A DNA stretch of 44,968 nt from an uncultured Clostridia bacterium. GTDB taxonomy: Bacteria; Bacillota; Clostridia; UBA1381. The notes beneath the pieces are model-generated. The model ran no database searches. It saw nothing but the letters and a program-made list of their open reading frames with translations, and was not told where the DNA came from. Below, piece by piece: positions 25,843 through 33,728 of the stretch. Numbering within the stretch: the stretch's first letter is position 1; each line of letters opens with the position of its first letter. The stretch is taken from the NCBI GenBank assembly GCA_947626075.1, contig CANQQW010000006.1:1-44968 (forward strand), written 5' to 3'. The translations under genes and the position numbers were made by a program.

Positions 25843-27540
25843 ATGAAGAAAAAGAGGATTATTTCGCTGATCGTCGCGGTTTTTACCGCGCTCTTGCCGC
25901 TCACTTACACGCTCGCGGCTCCGTCGCCGTCTCCCGATACGTCCACGTCTACGGTCACGTCGCCCGACGGCACAACAAAAACGGTGAACTCCGACGGTGA
26001 AACGGTAACTCCCTCGCCCTCGCCCTCTCCCTCGGCTACGGCTACGGCTACGGCTGCGGCGGACAGCGGCAAGGATAACGATACCGCCACGGACGAAAGC
26101 GGCAATACCGCGAATGATACGAATAACGAAGCAGGTGAAAACACCGCCGCTCCCGCACCGCAGCTCGAAGCGGGAATTACAATGGAGGATCCTACCTTAA
26201 CTCCCCCGTCCGTCTCGCACGCGCAGTCGGCGCTGCTTATGGATATGGATTCGGGACGCGTTCTTTACAGCAAAAATTTGGACGAGCGCGTATTCCCCGC
26301 GAGTATTACAAAAATTATGACGTGTATTCTCGCGCTCGAGAACGGCAATATGACAGATACCGTCAGCGCAAGCTACGAGGCTTTAAAGCCTATTACCCTC
26401 GAGGACAGCGCCATAGGAATACTACTCGGAGAGGAGCTTACGCTGGAACAGCTTGTATACGCGATGATGGTACAAAGCGCGAACGACGCGGCGAATGTAA
26501 TCGCCGTTCATATAGCCGGCTCCATGGACGCGTTCGTTGAGATGATGAACAACAAAGCGCAGGAATTGGGGATGACAGGGACTCACTTTATGAATCCCTG
26601 CGGCGTGCATGACGACAACCATTACACCACCGCGCGCGACATTGCCATTCTCTCGAAGTACGCGATGAAAAACGACACTTTCCGCGAATTGGTAAAGACG
26701 GTAATATACAAAATACCGCCCACGGCAAAGTACTCTCAGGAGCGTACTTTGGTAAACACAAACCTGTTCCTCTCAACAATCCGCTCGACTTACCATTTAT
26801 ATCCGCCGGCGATAGGAATAAAAACGGGACACACCTCTCAGGCGGGCTACTGTCTCGCCGCAGCCGCCTCGTACAACGACACGGAGCTTCTCGCAATCGT
26901 TATGAACTGTCCAAATACGGACGAGCGGGCGGGAGCGTACTCTTATACGGACTCGAAGGAGCTGTTTGACTTCGGCTTCAACAACTATATGCACCAATCT
27001 CTCGCGACGGTGGGCGATATAATAAACGACTCAAAGGTATACGAGGCGAAAGACGATATGCGCGTCGCGCTGACGGTTGACGCTGACGTTTCCGCGCTCA
27101 TATCAAATAAGGCGGGCAGCGCGGATCTGATAAGGCCGGTATATGATATGCCTGAGCAAATAAACGCGCCCATCGCCAAAGGCGACACGATAGGCACGGT
27201 AACGTACTATTATAACGACATACCCGTAGGCGCGGCGAACCTTGTCGCGACGAATGATGTTGAAAGAAACAATCTGCTTCATATTTTCCATATGATACTG
27301 AAAGTTGTGACAAGTCCGTTCTTCTTCATACCGGTGATAATTCTCATTCTTATAATGATGTACGCGCGTCACCGTAAAAAGAAGCTTGAGCGGCAGAGAA
27401 GAATACAGCAGCTGAAGCGCCAGCGCAGTCATAACTACCCCGACAACGAAACCGGCACGCGCACCCCCAACCGAAACGCGTCTCGCACCGAACGCAACCA
27501 AAGGGGTACCAAAGGCGAAAATTCAAGATACAGAAAATAA
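25843..27540 (+). CDS. D-alanyl-D-alanine carboxypeptidase (peptidase S11, DacF-like)
   Basis: The product has 565 residues. It has a signal peptide (1-26), then a low-complexity Ser/Thr/Pro/Asp/Asn linker (about 27-107), the S11 catalytic domain (about 120-390), a penicillin-binding-protein 5 C-terminal region, a membrane helix (about 480-505) and a basic Arg/Asn/Lys-rich tail of about 55 residues. Catalytic motifs: S154-I-T-K157, S212-A-N214 and K327-T-G329. It trims pentapeptide stems of peptidoglycan outside the cell. Two in-frame ATGs exist: the one at 25834 is only two bases after GGAGG, so the ATG at 25843 was chosen. The long linker and tail are not usual for DacA/DacF. It has its own promoter and terminator. 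Confidence 0.93.
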   Translation: MKKKRIISLIVAVFTALLPLTYTLAAPSPSPDTSTSTVTSPDGTTKTVNSDGETVTPSPSPSPSATATATAAADSGKDNDTATDESGNTANDTNNEAGENTAAPAPQLEAGITMEDPTLTPPSVSHAQSALLMDMDSGRVLYSKNLDERVFPASITKIMTCILALENGNMTDTVSASYEALKPITLEDSAIGILLGEELTLEQLVYAMMVQSANDAANVIAVHIAGSMDAFVEMMNNKAQELGMTGTHFMNPCGVHDDNHYTTARDIAILSKYAMKNDTFRELVKTVIYKIPPTAKYSQERTLVNTNLFLSTIRSTYHLYPPAIGIKTGHTSQAGYCLAAAASYNDTELLAIVMNCPNTDERAGAYSYTDSKELFDFGFNNYMHQSLATVGDIINDSKVYEAKDDMRVALTVDADVSALISNKAGSADLIRPVYDMPEQINAPIAKGDTIGTVTYYYNDIPVGAANLVATNDVERNNLLHIFHMILKVVTSPFFFIPVIILILIMMYARHRKKKLERQRRIQQLKRQRSHNYPDNETGTRTPNRNASRTERNQRGTKGENSRYRK

Positions 27541-27544
27541 CATT

Positions 27545-27572
27545 AAAAAAGCACATCACGATGTGCTTTTTT
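27545..27572 (+). terminator. Terminator after the D,D-carboxypeptidase gene
   Basis: A perfect 12-bp stem AAAAAAGCACAT / ATGTGCTTTTTT with loop CACG, directly behind the stop codon. The A-run on the other side makes it potentially bidirectional. Confidence 0.9.
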
Positions 27573-27625
27573 GATATTCAGCTTGTTTTCGCCGCGAAGT
27601 ACGGCGAATATCAGCGTCCCTTGAA

Positions 27626-28609
27626 TTAATCGTCTACATCATATTCCATTATTTCTCCGTCGGCGGCTCTTACCTCCACGGAGTATTCATTTCTTCCGTT
27701 CCTAAATTCCACGTCGTATTTATTAACGCGGTCGTCTCTGTCGTACTCAACGCGAAGTCCCGTAACGTCGCTCTCGTTAAAGCCCGCTTTTTGGAGCGCG
27801 ATTTCTTTCGCCTTGTCGGCTGTTATCTCGCCCGCGCCGCCTGCCGACGCGTCGGGAGCGGTTGACGGAGGCACTATAGCCTTACCCCTATCCTCGTCCC
27901 AGTCGAGGATCGTTCCGTCGGACGCGCTCACGTCAGCGGAATATTCCGTATTATCCTTTATAAACTCTATCTCGTATTGACGAATTCCGTTGTCTATGTC
28001 AAGACGCTCTTTCACAAACGTTACGTCGGAAACGGCAAAGCCCGCTTTCTTGGCGGCAATCTCCTTTGCCTTGTCAACGCCTATGTCGCCCTGTGACGGC
28101 GATGCCGCGCTGTGGTTCCTGTCTACGTCCCATTTGAGGATCGTTCCGTCGGAGGCTTTAACGTCAGCCGAATATTCGGCATCTCCCGTTATAAACTCTA
28201 TCTCATACTGAAGTACACCGTCGTCCATATCAAGGAAAGATTTTGTGAACGTAACGCCGTCCGCCGTAAGTCCCGCTTCATTAAGAGCGATTTCCTTAGC
28301 TTTGTCAACGCCTATATCGCCGTCCGCGTTCTGCGGAGCGGTCTTGGCAGGAGCAGCCTGCGTATCGGTAGTAAGAAGTATCGTGTTATCATTAAAGTCC
28401 ACCGTAAATCCGCCTACCTTAGCGGCAATGTCACGTAATTGAAAATACGTGTTTCCGTCGATATTATAGCCTTGAAGCTCTATCGGTGAGCCGTTCAGCG
28501 TGATAGGGTAAGGGTTATTGTCAACATCGTGCGTCGTGTACGCCGCCAGAACTCCTATCGTCATGCATACCACGGCTCCTATTCCGAAACCTAAAGCAAT
28601 TTTTTTCAT
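27626..28609 (-). CDS. Secreted protein with three PepSY domains
   Basis: A 327-residue protein. A signal/anchor sequence is at residues 1-23. A short stalk-like domain follows (NGSPIELQGYNIDGNTYFQLRDIAAKVGGFTVDF). Three PepSY repeats come next, at about 95-165, 175-245 and 260-327, each starting with DIGVDKAKEIA or EITADKAKEIA, containing QYEIEF or KYDVEF, and ending ASDGTILKWDVD, ASDGTILDWDED or AADGEIMEYDVD. PepSY domains often restrain secreted peptidases, but here no peptidase is fused or adjacent. The ATG at 28607-28609 was chosen over one at 28627 because AAAGGA sits nine bases upstream of it. A TTGACA/TATAAT promoter is at 28657-28686. Confidence 0.9.
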   Translation of the reverse strand: MKKIALGFGIGAVVCMTIGVLAAYTTHDVDNNPYPITLNGSPIELQGYNIDGNTYFQLRDIAAKVGGFTVDFNDNTILLTTDTQAAPAKTAPQNADGDIGVDKAKEIALNEAGLTADGVTFTKSFLDMDDGVLQYEIEFITGDAEYSADVKASDGTILKWDVDRNHSAASPSQGDIGVDKAKEIAAKKAGFAVSDVTFVKERLDIDNGIRQYEIEFIKDNTEYSADVSASDGTILDWDEDRGKAIVPPSTAPDASAGGAGEITADKAKEIALQKAGFNESDVTGLRVEYDRDDRVNKYDVEFRNGRNEYSVEVRAADGEIMEYDVDD

Positions 28610-28656
28610 GTAAATCATTCCTTTCATTTTTATTTTTATACAATATCTCTGATTAC

Positions 28657-28686
28657 ATTATAATATTTTTGCACTGATATTGTCAA
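28657..28686 (-). promoter_or_regulatory. Sigma-A type promoter of the PepSY gene
   Basis: On the minus strand a perfect TTGACA, an 18-base spacer and a perfect TATAAT lie about 47 bases before the start codon. Confidence 0.75.
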
Positions 28687-28716
28687 TATGTAAAGTTTTA
28701 ACAATTTGTGAACATT

Positions 28717-28750
28717 AAAAAGGAGCGGCGCTTCCTAAGAAGTCCGCTCC
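28717..28750 (-). terminator. Terminator after the zinc-ribbon gene
   Basis: On the minus strand a seven-pair GGAGCGG / CCGCTCC stem with an inner CTTC/GAAG pairing is followed by TTTTTAATG. It closes the sigH-zinc ribbon transcript. Confidence 0.8.
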
Positions 28751-28763
28751 CTTTCAAAAACGC

Positions 28764-29045
28764 TTACGCGTTCTGACTGTTCATGTTCGCAAAGCACTCG
28801 CTGCAATATACAGGCTTATCGTTTCTCGGCTCGAACGGAACCTTGTCCACCTTGCCGCACGAAGCGCAGACGATTTCAAACATCTCCCTGTTCCTGCGCA
28901 TATTTTCCTTGCGCGCCTTGCGGCAATCTTTACAGCGTATCGGCTCGTTCTCGAAGCCCTTTTCCGCGTAAAATTCCTGTTCGCCCGCGGTGAAGATAAA
29001 TTCCTTGCCGCAGTCCTTGCATACTAAAGTCTTGTCCTCGTACAT
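28764..29045 (-). CDS. Small zinc-ribbon protein with four CxxC pairs
   Basis: A 93-residue cytosolic protein with four cysteine pairs: CKDC near residue 9, CKDC near 38, CASC near 60 and CSEC near 80. The first half, with TLVCKDCGKEFIFTAGEQEFYAEKGF, matches the zf-trcl type zinc-ribbon family found in Clostridia and related bacteria. Two zinc sites are expected. Its function is not known. It starts 31 bases after sigH on the same strand with a GAGGT site and is followed by a terminator, so it is probably co-transcribed with sigH. Confidence 0.88.
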   Translation of the reverse strand: MYEDKTLVCKDCGKEFIFTAGEQEFYAEKGFENEPIRCKDCRKARKENMRRNREMFEIVCASCGKVDKVPFEPRNDKPVYCSECFANMNSQNA

Positions 29046-29076
29046 TTTTCTACCTCACTTCAAATTTTTGTTACTC

Positions 29077-29706
29077 TTAATCACTTTCAGTCAAAGCGCT
29101 TTCCAGCTTTCTTTTGATACGCTGAACAGCGTTGTCCACAGCCTTTGTGTCCTTCCCTACCCTTTCTGCAATCTCGCTGTATGACATACCCTCCAAATGG
29201 CATACCAAAACCTTTGTTTCAAGCTTACTGAGTACCTTGTTTATTTTGTACTCCATACCGTCTACGTTTTCACGGTCAATCAATATAGCCTCGGGGTCCT
29301 GAAGCTTATTGACGGATATAACGTCCAGCAAGCCTGTGTCGCTGTCGTCGTCATATGTACTCTTGTCCAGTGATACGTAAGAATTAAGGGGCTGATGTTT
29401 TTTCCTCGACGCAGCTTTGACCGCCGTCAGAATACGCCGCGTGACGCATATACCGGCAAAGGCTCTGAAAAACGGAAACCGTTCCGCGTCAAAGTCCTTT
29501 ACCGCCTTATAAAGACCGATAAGTCCCTCCTGAATAATATCATCGTCATCGGCTCCGGCGAGGAAATACGGCTTCGACTTGGCGTAGACAAGTCTTTTAT
29601 ATCTTGACATTATCGTTTCGAGCGCGTCGCTGCCGCCGCGCTGAGCCGCGTCAACAAGCTGCTCGTCCGTCAACTCCTCAAGATTTTTCTTCTTTGTCTC
29701 CAACAT
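29077..29706 (-). CDS. sigH: RNA polymerase sporulation sigma factor SigH
   Basis: The product has 209 residues, the usual SigH length. Region 2 contains SRYKRLVYAKSKPYFLAGADDDDIIQEGLIGLYKAVKDF, which includes the core-binding helix and the family D-DIIQEGLIGLYKA stretch; then FRAFAGICVTRRILTAVKAASRKKHQPLNSYVSL (read in parts); and region 4 with LSKLETKVLVCHLEGMSYSEIAERV and KAVDNAVQRIKRKL. SigH directs early sporulation and competence genes. The ATG at 29704-29706 has AAGGA about 13 bases upstream, slightly far, so the exact start is less certain than the gene. The strong promoter at 29746-29774 drives it. Confidence 0.95.
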   Translation of the reverse strand: MLETKKKNLEELTDEQLVDAAQRGGSDALETIMSRYKRLVYAKSKPYFLAGADDDDIIQEGLIGLYKAVKDFDAERFPFFRAFAGICVTRRILTAVKAASRKKHQPLNSYVSLDKSTYDDDSDTGLLDVISVNKLQDPEAILIDRENVDGMEYKINKVLSKLETKVLVCHLEGMSYSEIAERVGKDTKAVDNAVQRIKRKLESALTESD

Positions 29707-29745
29707 AGCCGCATCTTTTCCTTTTTGTTATTAAGTACAAGTTGT

Positions 29746-29774
29746 AGTATATCACGGAAAAATGTAATTGTCAA
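29746..29774 (-). promoter_or_regulatory. Sigma-A type promoter of sigH
   Basis: On the minus strand TTGACA, a 17-base spacer and TATACT lie about 40 bases before the sigH start. Confidence 0.8.
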
Positions 29775-29835
29775 GTAACTTTTGTAAATTTGAACAATTT
29801 ATTAGCGGTATTTATTGCCGTATTTCAGCATTTTA

Positions 29836-29854
29836 CACAAAATGACATTTTGTG
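29836..29854 (-). terminator. Possible weak terminator hairpin after the beta-lactamase-fold gene
   Basis: CACAAAA / TTTTGTG form a seven-pair stem with a five-base loop a few bases past the stop. No T-run of normal length follows, so termination activity is doubtful. Confidence 0.35.
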
Positions 29855-29860
29855 ACATAA

Positions 29861-31069
29861 TCAACCGTTAAAGTAATTATACGTCATTTTGGATATGTCA
29901 CGTATACCGTACACTCCCGAGGAGGCATAATTTGTCAATACGCAGATTATGTAATCGCAGGCGGGTGAATAGACTATCGCCACGTCGCTTTCAACCGACG
30001 CGTTCTCTCCCGTTTTGTTTGCCGTAACGACACCCTCGGGGAGCGGCTGCGGAATTTTCCATGTGCGATGCTGATTTTTGAGGAGAGTAAGCATCTCATC
30101 GCTGTATTCCGGCGTTACAAGCTCTCTTCTATATATTTTCTCGAGCAGTATCCCGCAATCGAGCGGCGACACAAGATTTCTTCCGTAAGAAACATAGTCG
30201 CCGTAGCCTATAAACAGCGATTTATGCTGAGTGTTGATACAGCCTACGCTTTGGCTGTGCGCGTTTTCCGCGTTAAAGCCTCTCTCGTAGCTGCCGCCGC
30301 CGATTATCCGCACAAGTTGGTTCGCGGAATAATTGTCGCTGTCCGTTATCATATCGTTCAAAAGACGGCTTACGCGCCAATCTTTAATGACGCTTCCGTA
30401 CGAAATTTCATTGTACGCGCTCGCCATTACAAACAGTTTTATTATACTTGCGCTCGAATACCTATCATCGTTTATCAACAGATAGTCGCCCGTGTTTAGA
30501 TTTTTCACGTACACGCCCCAATTGCCTTTTTGGTTTTTTACATAATCGTTTATCTGCGTTTTAAGGGCGTCAAGCCCCTCCGAGTATTCCCGCACAAGCC
30601 ATCCGTTTTGCCTGTAATCTTCCATTTCGGACTTGATTATGTACTTATCTCCGTCGGCGCCGCGCATACGCGCCGTCGGCTCGATATACCAACCTACGTT
30701 CTCGTTCGCTTCTATATCTTCTATATTCACAGTGTTTGTCCTTCCGTCGGCGGAATACATAGTATGTCTGGGCGAGTAATACCAGCCCACCGTGCTTTGC
30801 GCCTCGCTGTATTCCGTCGGACAGTACATTATTCTTCCGTCGTCCGAGTACATTACGGTGACGGTCCGGGCGTCGTACTCAGCCGGTTCCCACGACCAGC
30901 CCCGCGAAACGTAGTAGTCCGCCGTATCGCTCGGAAGCACCTTGTATCGGTGAATATCATCGGTAAGGTCATAGACGGTCTTCATTTCTCCGTGCGCCGC
31001 CGCCGTAAGCTGAATCAGACATATAAACGCGGCGCATATTATTATTCCTATGCTTAATCTTTTTTTCAT
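29861..31069 (-). CDS. Secreted class A beta-lactamase-fold serine hydrolase with GW repeats
   Basis: The product has 402 residues from the ATG at 31067-31069. A signal peptide spans 1-24. Residues about 40-165 hold about four copies of a 35-residue unit with a GW pair (VSRGWSWEP, VGWYYSP, VGWYIEP, QNGWLV) and a MYSxDGR pattern. The C-terminal domain has S208-I-I-K211, S244-D245-N246 and a KTGE box, matching the class A beta-lactamase (Beta-lactamase2) fold. It may be a lactamase, a transpeptidase-like or a wall-modifying enzyme; the role cannot be settled from sequence. A GTG at 31082-31084 overlaps the TGA of the preceding gene and is an alternative start, which would couple translation. 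No strong ribosome binding site precedes either start. Confidence 0.85.
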   Translation of the reverse strand: MKKRLSIGIIICAAFICLIQLTAAAHGEMKTVYDLTDDIHRYKVLPSDTADYYVSRGWSWEPAEYDARTVTVMYSDDGRIMYCPTEYSEAQSTVGWYYSPRHTMYSADGRTNTVNIEDIEANENVGWYIEPTARMRGADGDKYIIKSEMEDYRQNGWLVREYSEGLDALKTQINDYVKNQKGNWGVYVKNLNTGDYLLINDDRYSSASIIKLFVMASAYNEISYGSVIKDWRVSRLLNDMITDSDNYSANQLVRIIGGGSYERGFNAENAHSQSVGCINTQHKSLFIGYGDYVSYGRNLVSPLDCGILLEKIYRRELVTPEYSDEMLTLLKNQHRTWKIPQPLPEGVVTANKTGENASVESDVAIVYSPACDYIICVLTNYASSGVYGIRDISKMTYNYFNG

Positions 31070-31080
31070 AACCACTGTTC

Positions 31081-32313
31081 TCACTGTACGGCTGAGTCAA
31101 TTATTGCCGTATACGATTCTCCGTCCCATGTAACGGTGCAGCCAAGCGCTTCGCCTACCGCCCTTAAAGGTATCATGGTTCTGTCGTTCATAAGCTGCGC
31201 AGATACTTCAAGCGTCTTTACCTCACCGTTTACCGTGTATTCCGTTTGGTTTAGCGTCAGCACAACGCTTGTAGTGTCGGTGTTTACGAGTACTTGGTTC
31301 GTATCGCCCACCCACTCGACAGCCGCTCCGAGCGCTTCAAACACGCCGCGCGCCGGAACGAGCGTACTGCCGTCCACTATTACGGGGTCTTGGTCGGGGA
31401 ACTGTATAGTTTCGTTATTTACAATAACCGTCACTATATCGGGCTTTACTTTAAGCTCGCCAAGCTGTGTATGGTCCTCAAAAAATACTATAGGTTTCTC
31501 CGAAAAACGCACTCCCGTAGCGCGTATGTACGTTTTCGCGTCGGTACCGGTCATAAACTCGTTTATGCGGTAGGTTCCGTCCGAGCTTTGGTTCCCGACG
31601 GCATCGCCGCCCGCCATTCTTTTGCTCATCGTTCCGGGCGCTATTCCGAGCGACGGCGCAGCGTCCGCAAGCGCCTTTTCGGCAGCCGCGCCGCAGTCGG
31701 CGTAACCGTCGGAGTTCATAGACGTTTCAATACCGCCGCTGTTTGTGTATGAAAAATACGTCTTGTCGTTTGCCCATACCTTTTCCTCAACGCCGTCCTC
31801 GTTAGACTCCCTCGTCGCCTCGAATATTTCCTTGAAGTCGTCGGTATCGGGGTCTAAGTCATAGAGGTACATATGATATTCGTTTATAGTCTTGCCGTAC
31901 ATCTCAAGACCTATGTACTTTTTCCGTCCCTCGCTTACCGTGAACATGTTCGCGTACGAATCGCCGAAGTTCGCTATAAGGTCAGCGTCTATCGAGCCGA
32001 GAAAAACCACGCCCATTTCTTCCGCTTGGTATACCGTCACGCCGCGCGAATCCACCGTTACAAGCTCGTTGTTTGTGTCGCCGTCAATATCATCGTAAAA
32101 CGCGGAGATAAGTCCCGAAAAGTAATCATTAACGTCCGGGTACTCGCTTTCGTGTCCCACAAACGAAGCGGCAAAATCGCAGTATCCCATCTGCGGTCCT
32201 ATCACCGTTGAAATAAATTTATTGTATGCGTATATGCTGTCCTTAGCCATAGCCGTCGTACCCAGGCATGTTCCGAGTGCGAGAACGGCGCACAAGCCTT
32301 TCTTAAATTTCAT
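31081..32313 (-). CDS. Secreted protein with C-terminal copper-amine-oxidase-like stalk domain
   Basis: A 410-residue protein. It has a signal peptide (1-23). Residues about 25-260 form an unrecognised domain with DDIDGDTNNELVTVDSRGVTVY, an EF-hand-like Asp-rich strand similar to integrin-type repeats. The C-terminal 115 residues are two stalk modules: DGSTLVPARGVFEALGAAVEWVG and NDRTMIPLRAVGEALGCTVTWDG. A GAGGG site precedes the ATG. It starts 24 bases after trpA on the same strand with no terminator in between, so it could be part of the trp transcript. It overlaps or abuts the serine hydrolase gene downstream. Its function is not known. Confidence 0.85.
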   Translation of the reverse strand: MKFKKGLCAVLALGTCLGTTAMAKDSIYAYNKFISTVIGPQMGYCDFAASFVGHESEYPDVNDYFSGLISAFYDDIDGDTNNELVTVDSRGVTVYQAEEMGVVFLGSIDADLIANFGDSYANMFTVSEGRKKYIGLEMYGKTINEYHMYLYDLDPDTDDFKEIFEATRESNEDGVEEKVWANDKTYFSYTNSGGIETSMNSDGYADCGAAAEKALADAAPSLGIAPGTMSKRMAGGDAVGNQSSDGTYRINEFMTGTDAKTYIRATGVRFSEKPIVFFEDHTQLGELKVKPDIVTVIVNNETIQFPDQDPVIVDGSTLVPARGVFEALGAAVEWVGDTNQVLVNTDTTSVVLTLNQTEYTVNGEVKTLEVSAQLMNDRTMIPLRAVGEALGCTVTWDGESYTAIIDSAVQ

Positions 32314-32337
32314 ATTTTATCCCTCTTTTCGATTATT

Positions 32338-33126
32338 TTAAAGTCCGGATTTTAAGTCGCGTATTTTTTCACGCAGATTATTTATTCTTTCCTCGTCGCT
32401 GTCCCCGGTCGCTATAGCTCTCACTATCGCGCTTCCGACTATCGCGCCGTCAAAGTATTTCATAAGCTCCTTTACCTGCTTACCGTTGGACACACCGAAG
32501 CCCACACACGCGGGAACGTTGGCGTAACGTTTGATTATACCCACGAACTCGTCAAAGTCAGTGTCGAACGACGACTTCTCGCCCGTAACTCCGAGCGAGG
32601 ATATACAGTACAGAAATCCCTTTGAGCCGCCGGCTATGTCCCGTACTCTGTCACGCGAGGTCGGGGACACTAAATTTATTTGGTACACGCCGTATTTTTC
32701 GGTGTACTCCGCAATCTCGCCGCTTTCCTCGAACGGTAAATCGGGAATTATGAGCGCGTCCACACCCGTCTCCTTGCAGCGCGCAAAAAACTTATCTGTG
32801 CCGTACTGTAAAATCACGTTATAGTAGAGTAAAAACACAAGCGGCACTTCAACCTTACCGCGTATTTTTTCGACAAGCTCAAACACCTTGAAAATATCCG
32901 TACCCGAGGCAAGCGCCCTCTCGTCGGCGCGCTGTATCGTAGGTCCGTCCGCCGACGGGTCCGAAAACGGTACGCCCAGCTCTATTACGTCCACGCCTTC
33001 CTCCTGCATGGTGAAAATAGCCTTCTCGCTTATATCCATATTGGGATCGCCGACCGTAAGAAACGTTATGAGCGCCTTTCGGTTCTCCTGTTTTAATTTG
33101 TTAAATCTCTCGTCTATTCTGTTCAT
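32338..33126 (-). CDS. trpA: Tryptophan synthase alpha chain
   Basis: The product has 262 residues, typical for TrpA. Catalytic Glu and Asp sit in VIELGVPFSDPSADGPTIQRA. Further family stretches are LVFLLYYNVILQYG, ALIIPDLPFEE, LVSPTSRDR and GFGVSNGKQV. TrpA cleaves indole-3-glycerol phosphate to indole and glyceraldehyde 3-phosphate, and normally needs the TrpB partner for full activity. Its ATG overlaps the trpF stop by four bases (ATGA). In most Firmicutes trpB sits between trpF and trpA; here it is absent. Confidence 0.97.
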   Translation of the reverse strand: MNRIDERFNKLKQENRKALITFLTVGDPNMDISEKAIFTMQEEGVDVIELGVPFSDPSADGPTIQRADERALASGTDIFKVFELVEKIRGKVEVPLVFLLYYNVILQYGTDKFFARCKETGVDALIIPDLPFEESGEIAEYTEKYGVYQINLVSPTSRDRVRDIAGGSKGFLYCISSLGVTGEKSSFDTDFDEFVGIIKRYANVPACVGFGVSNGKQVKELMKYFDGAIVGSAIVRAIATGDSDEERINNLREKIRDLKSGL

Positions 33127-33728
33127 TCTATATTCCTCACAGTATCTATAAATTCTTTTATTTTAATTTCATCCTTTATTCCGTCCGTTTCAACGGACGA
33201 GGACACATCCACGCATACGGGTGAAAAAATCCTTATTCCGTCACGCACGTTGTTCTTATTTAATCCGCCCGCAAGTATGAGCGGCTTATCTGTTTTTACT
33301 GTCCCCACGGATGACCAGTCAAACGTCCTGCCCGTACCGCCGAGCTCCTTTTCGCTGTACTTGTCAAGAAGTATTTTGTCCGCGCCGTTTATGTTGGGAA
33401 TATCATCGCCGTCACGCACGCGTACCGCTTTCCATATTTCGCAGTCAACGCCGAGATTTTTTATATATTCCTCGTCCTCGCTGCCGTGAAGCTGCACCGC
33501 GTCAAGGTGCGCCGTCCTTACCGCCTCGCGCACGACCTCTCTCGGCGCGTCCACAAATACGCCGACTGTTTTAGTGTCCCCCGTAAGCATGGCGGATAGT
33601 TTCGCCGCCGTCAGCGGGGACACATACCGTCTCGTCGGTGCGAATATAAATCCGATGTATTCGGGCTCGTATTTATTAATTATCCGTATATCATCCTCGC
33701 GGCGTATACCGCAGATTTTAATTTCCAT
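33123..33728 (-). CDS. trpF: Phosphoribosylanthranilate isomerase
   Basis: The product has 201 residues. It begins with the family motif KICGIRREDDI, has DAVQLHGSEDEEYI, then LILAGGLNKNNV and VDVSSSVETDGIKD, the phosphate-binding end of the barrel. TrpF isomerises N-(5-phosphoribosyl)anthranilate for tryptophan synthesis in the cytosol. Its start overlaps the end of trpC by 11 bases and its stop overlaps the start of trpA by four, so the genes are strongly coupled. Confidence 0.97.
   Translation of the reverse strand: MEIKICGIRREDDIRIINKYEPEYIGFIFAPTRRYVSPLTAAKLSAMLTGDTKTVGVFVDAPREVVREAVRTAHLDAVQLHGSEDEEYIKNLGVDCEIWKAVRVRDGDDIPNINGADKILLDKYSEKELGGTGRTFDWSSVGTVKTDKPLILAGGLNKNNVRDGIRIFSPVCVDVSSSVETDGIKDEIKIKEFIDTVRNIE

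Noticed and set aside
26031-26056. Tandem GGCTAC units as a mobile or CRISPR-like repeat
   Set aside because: They are a few in-frame codon repeats coding for the Ala/Thr linker of the D,D-carboxypeptidase.
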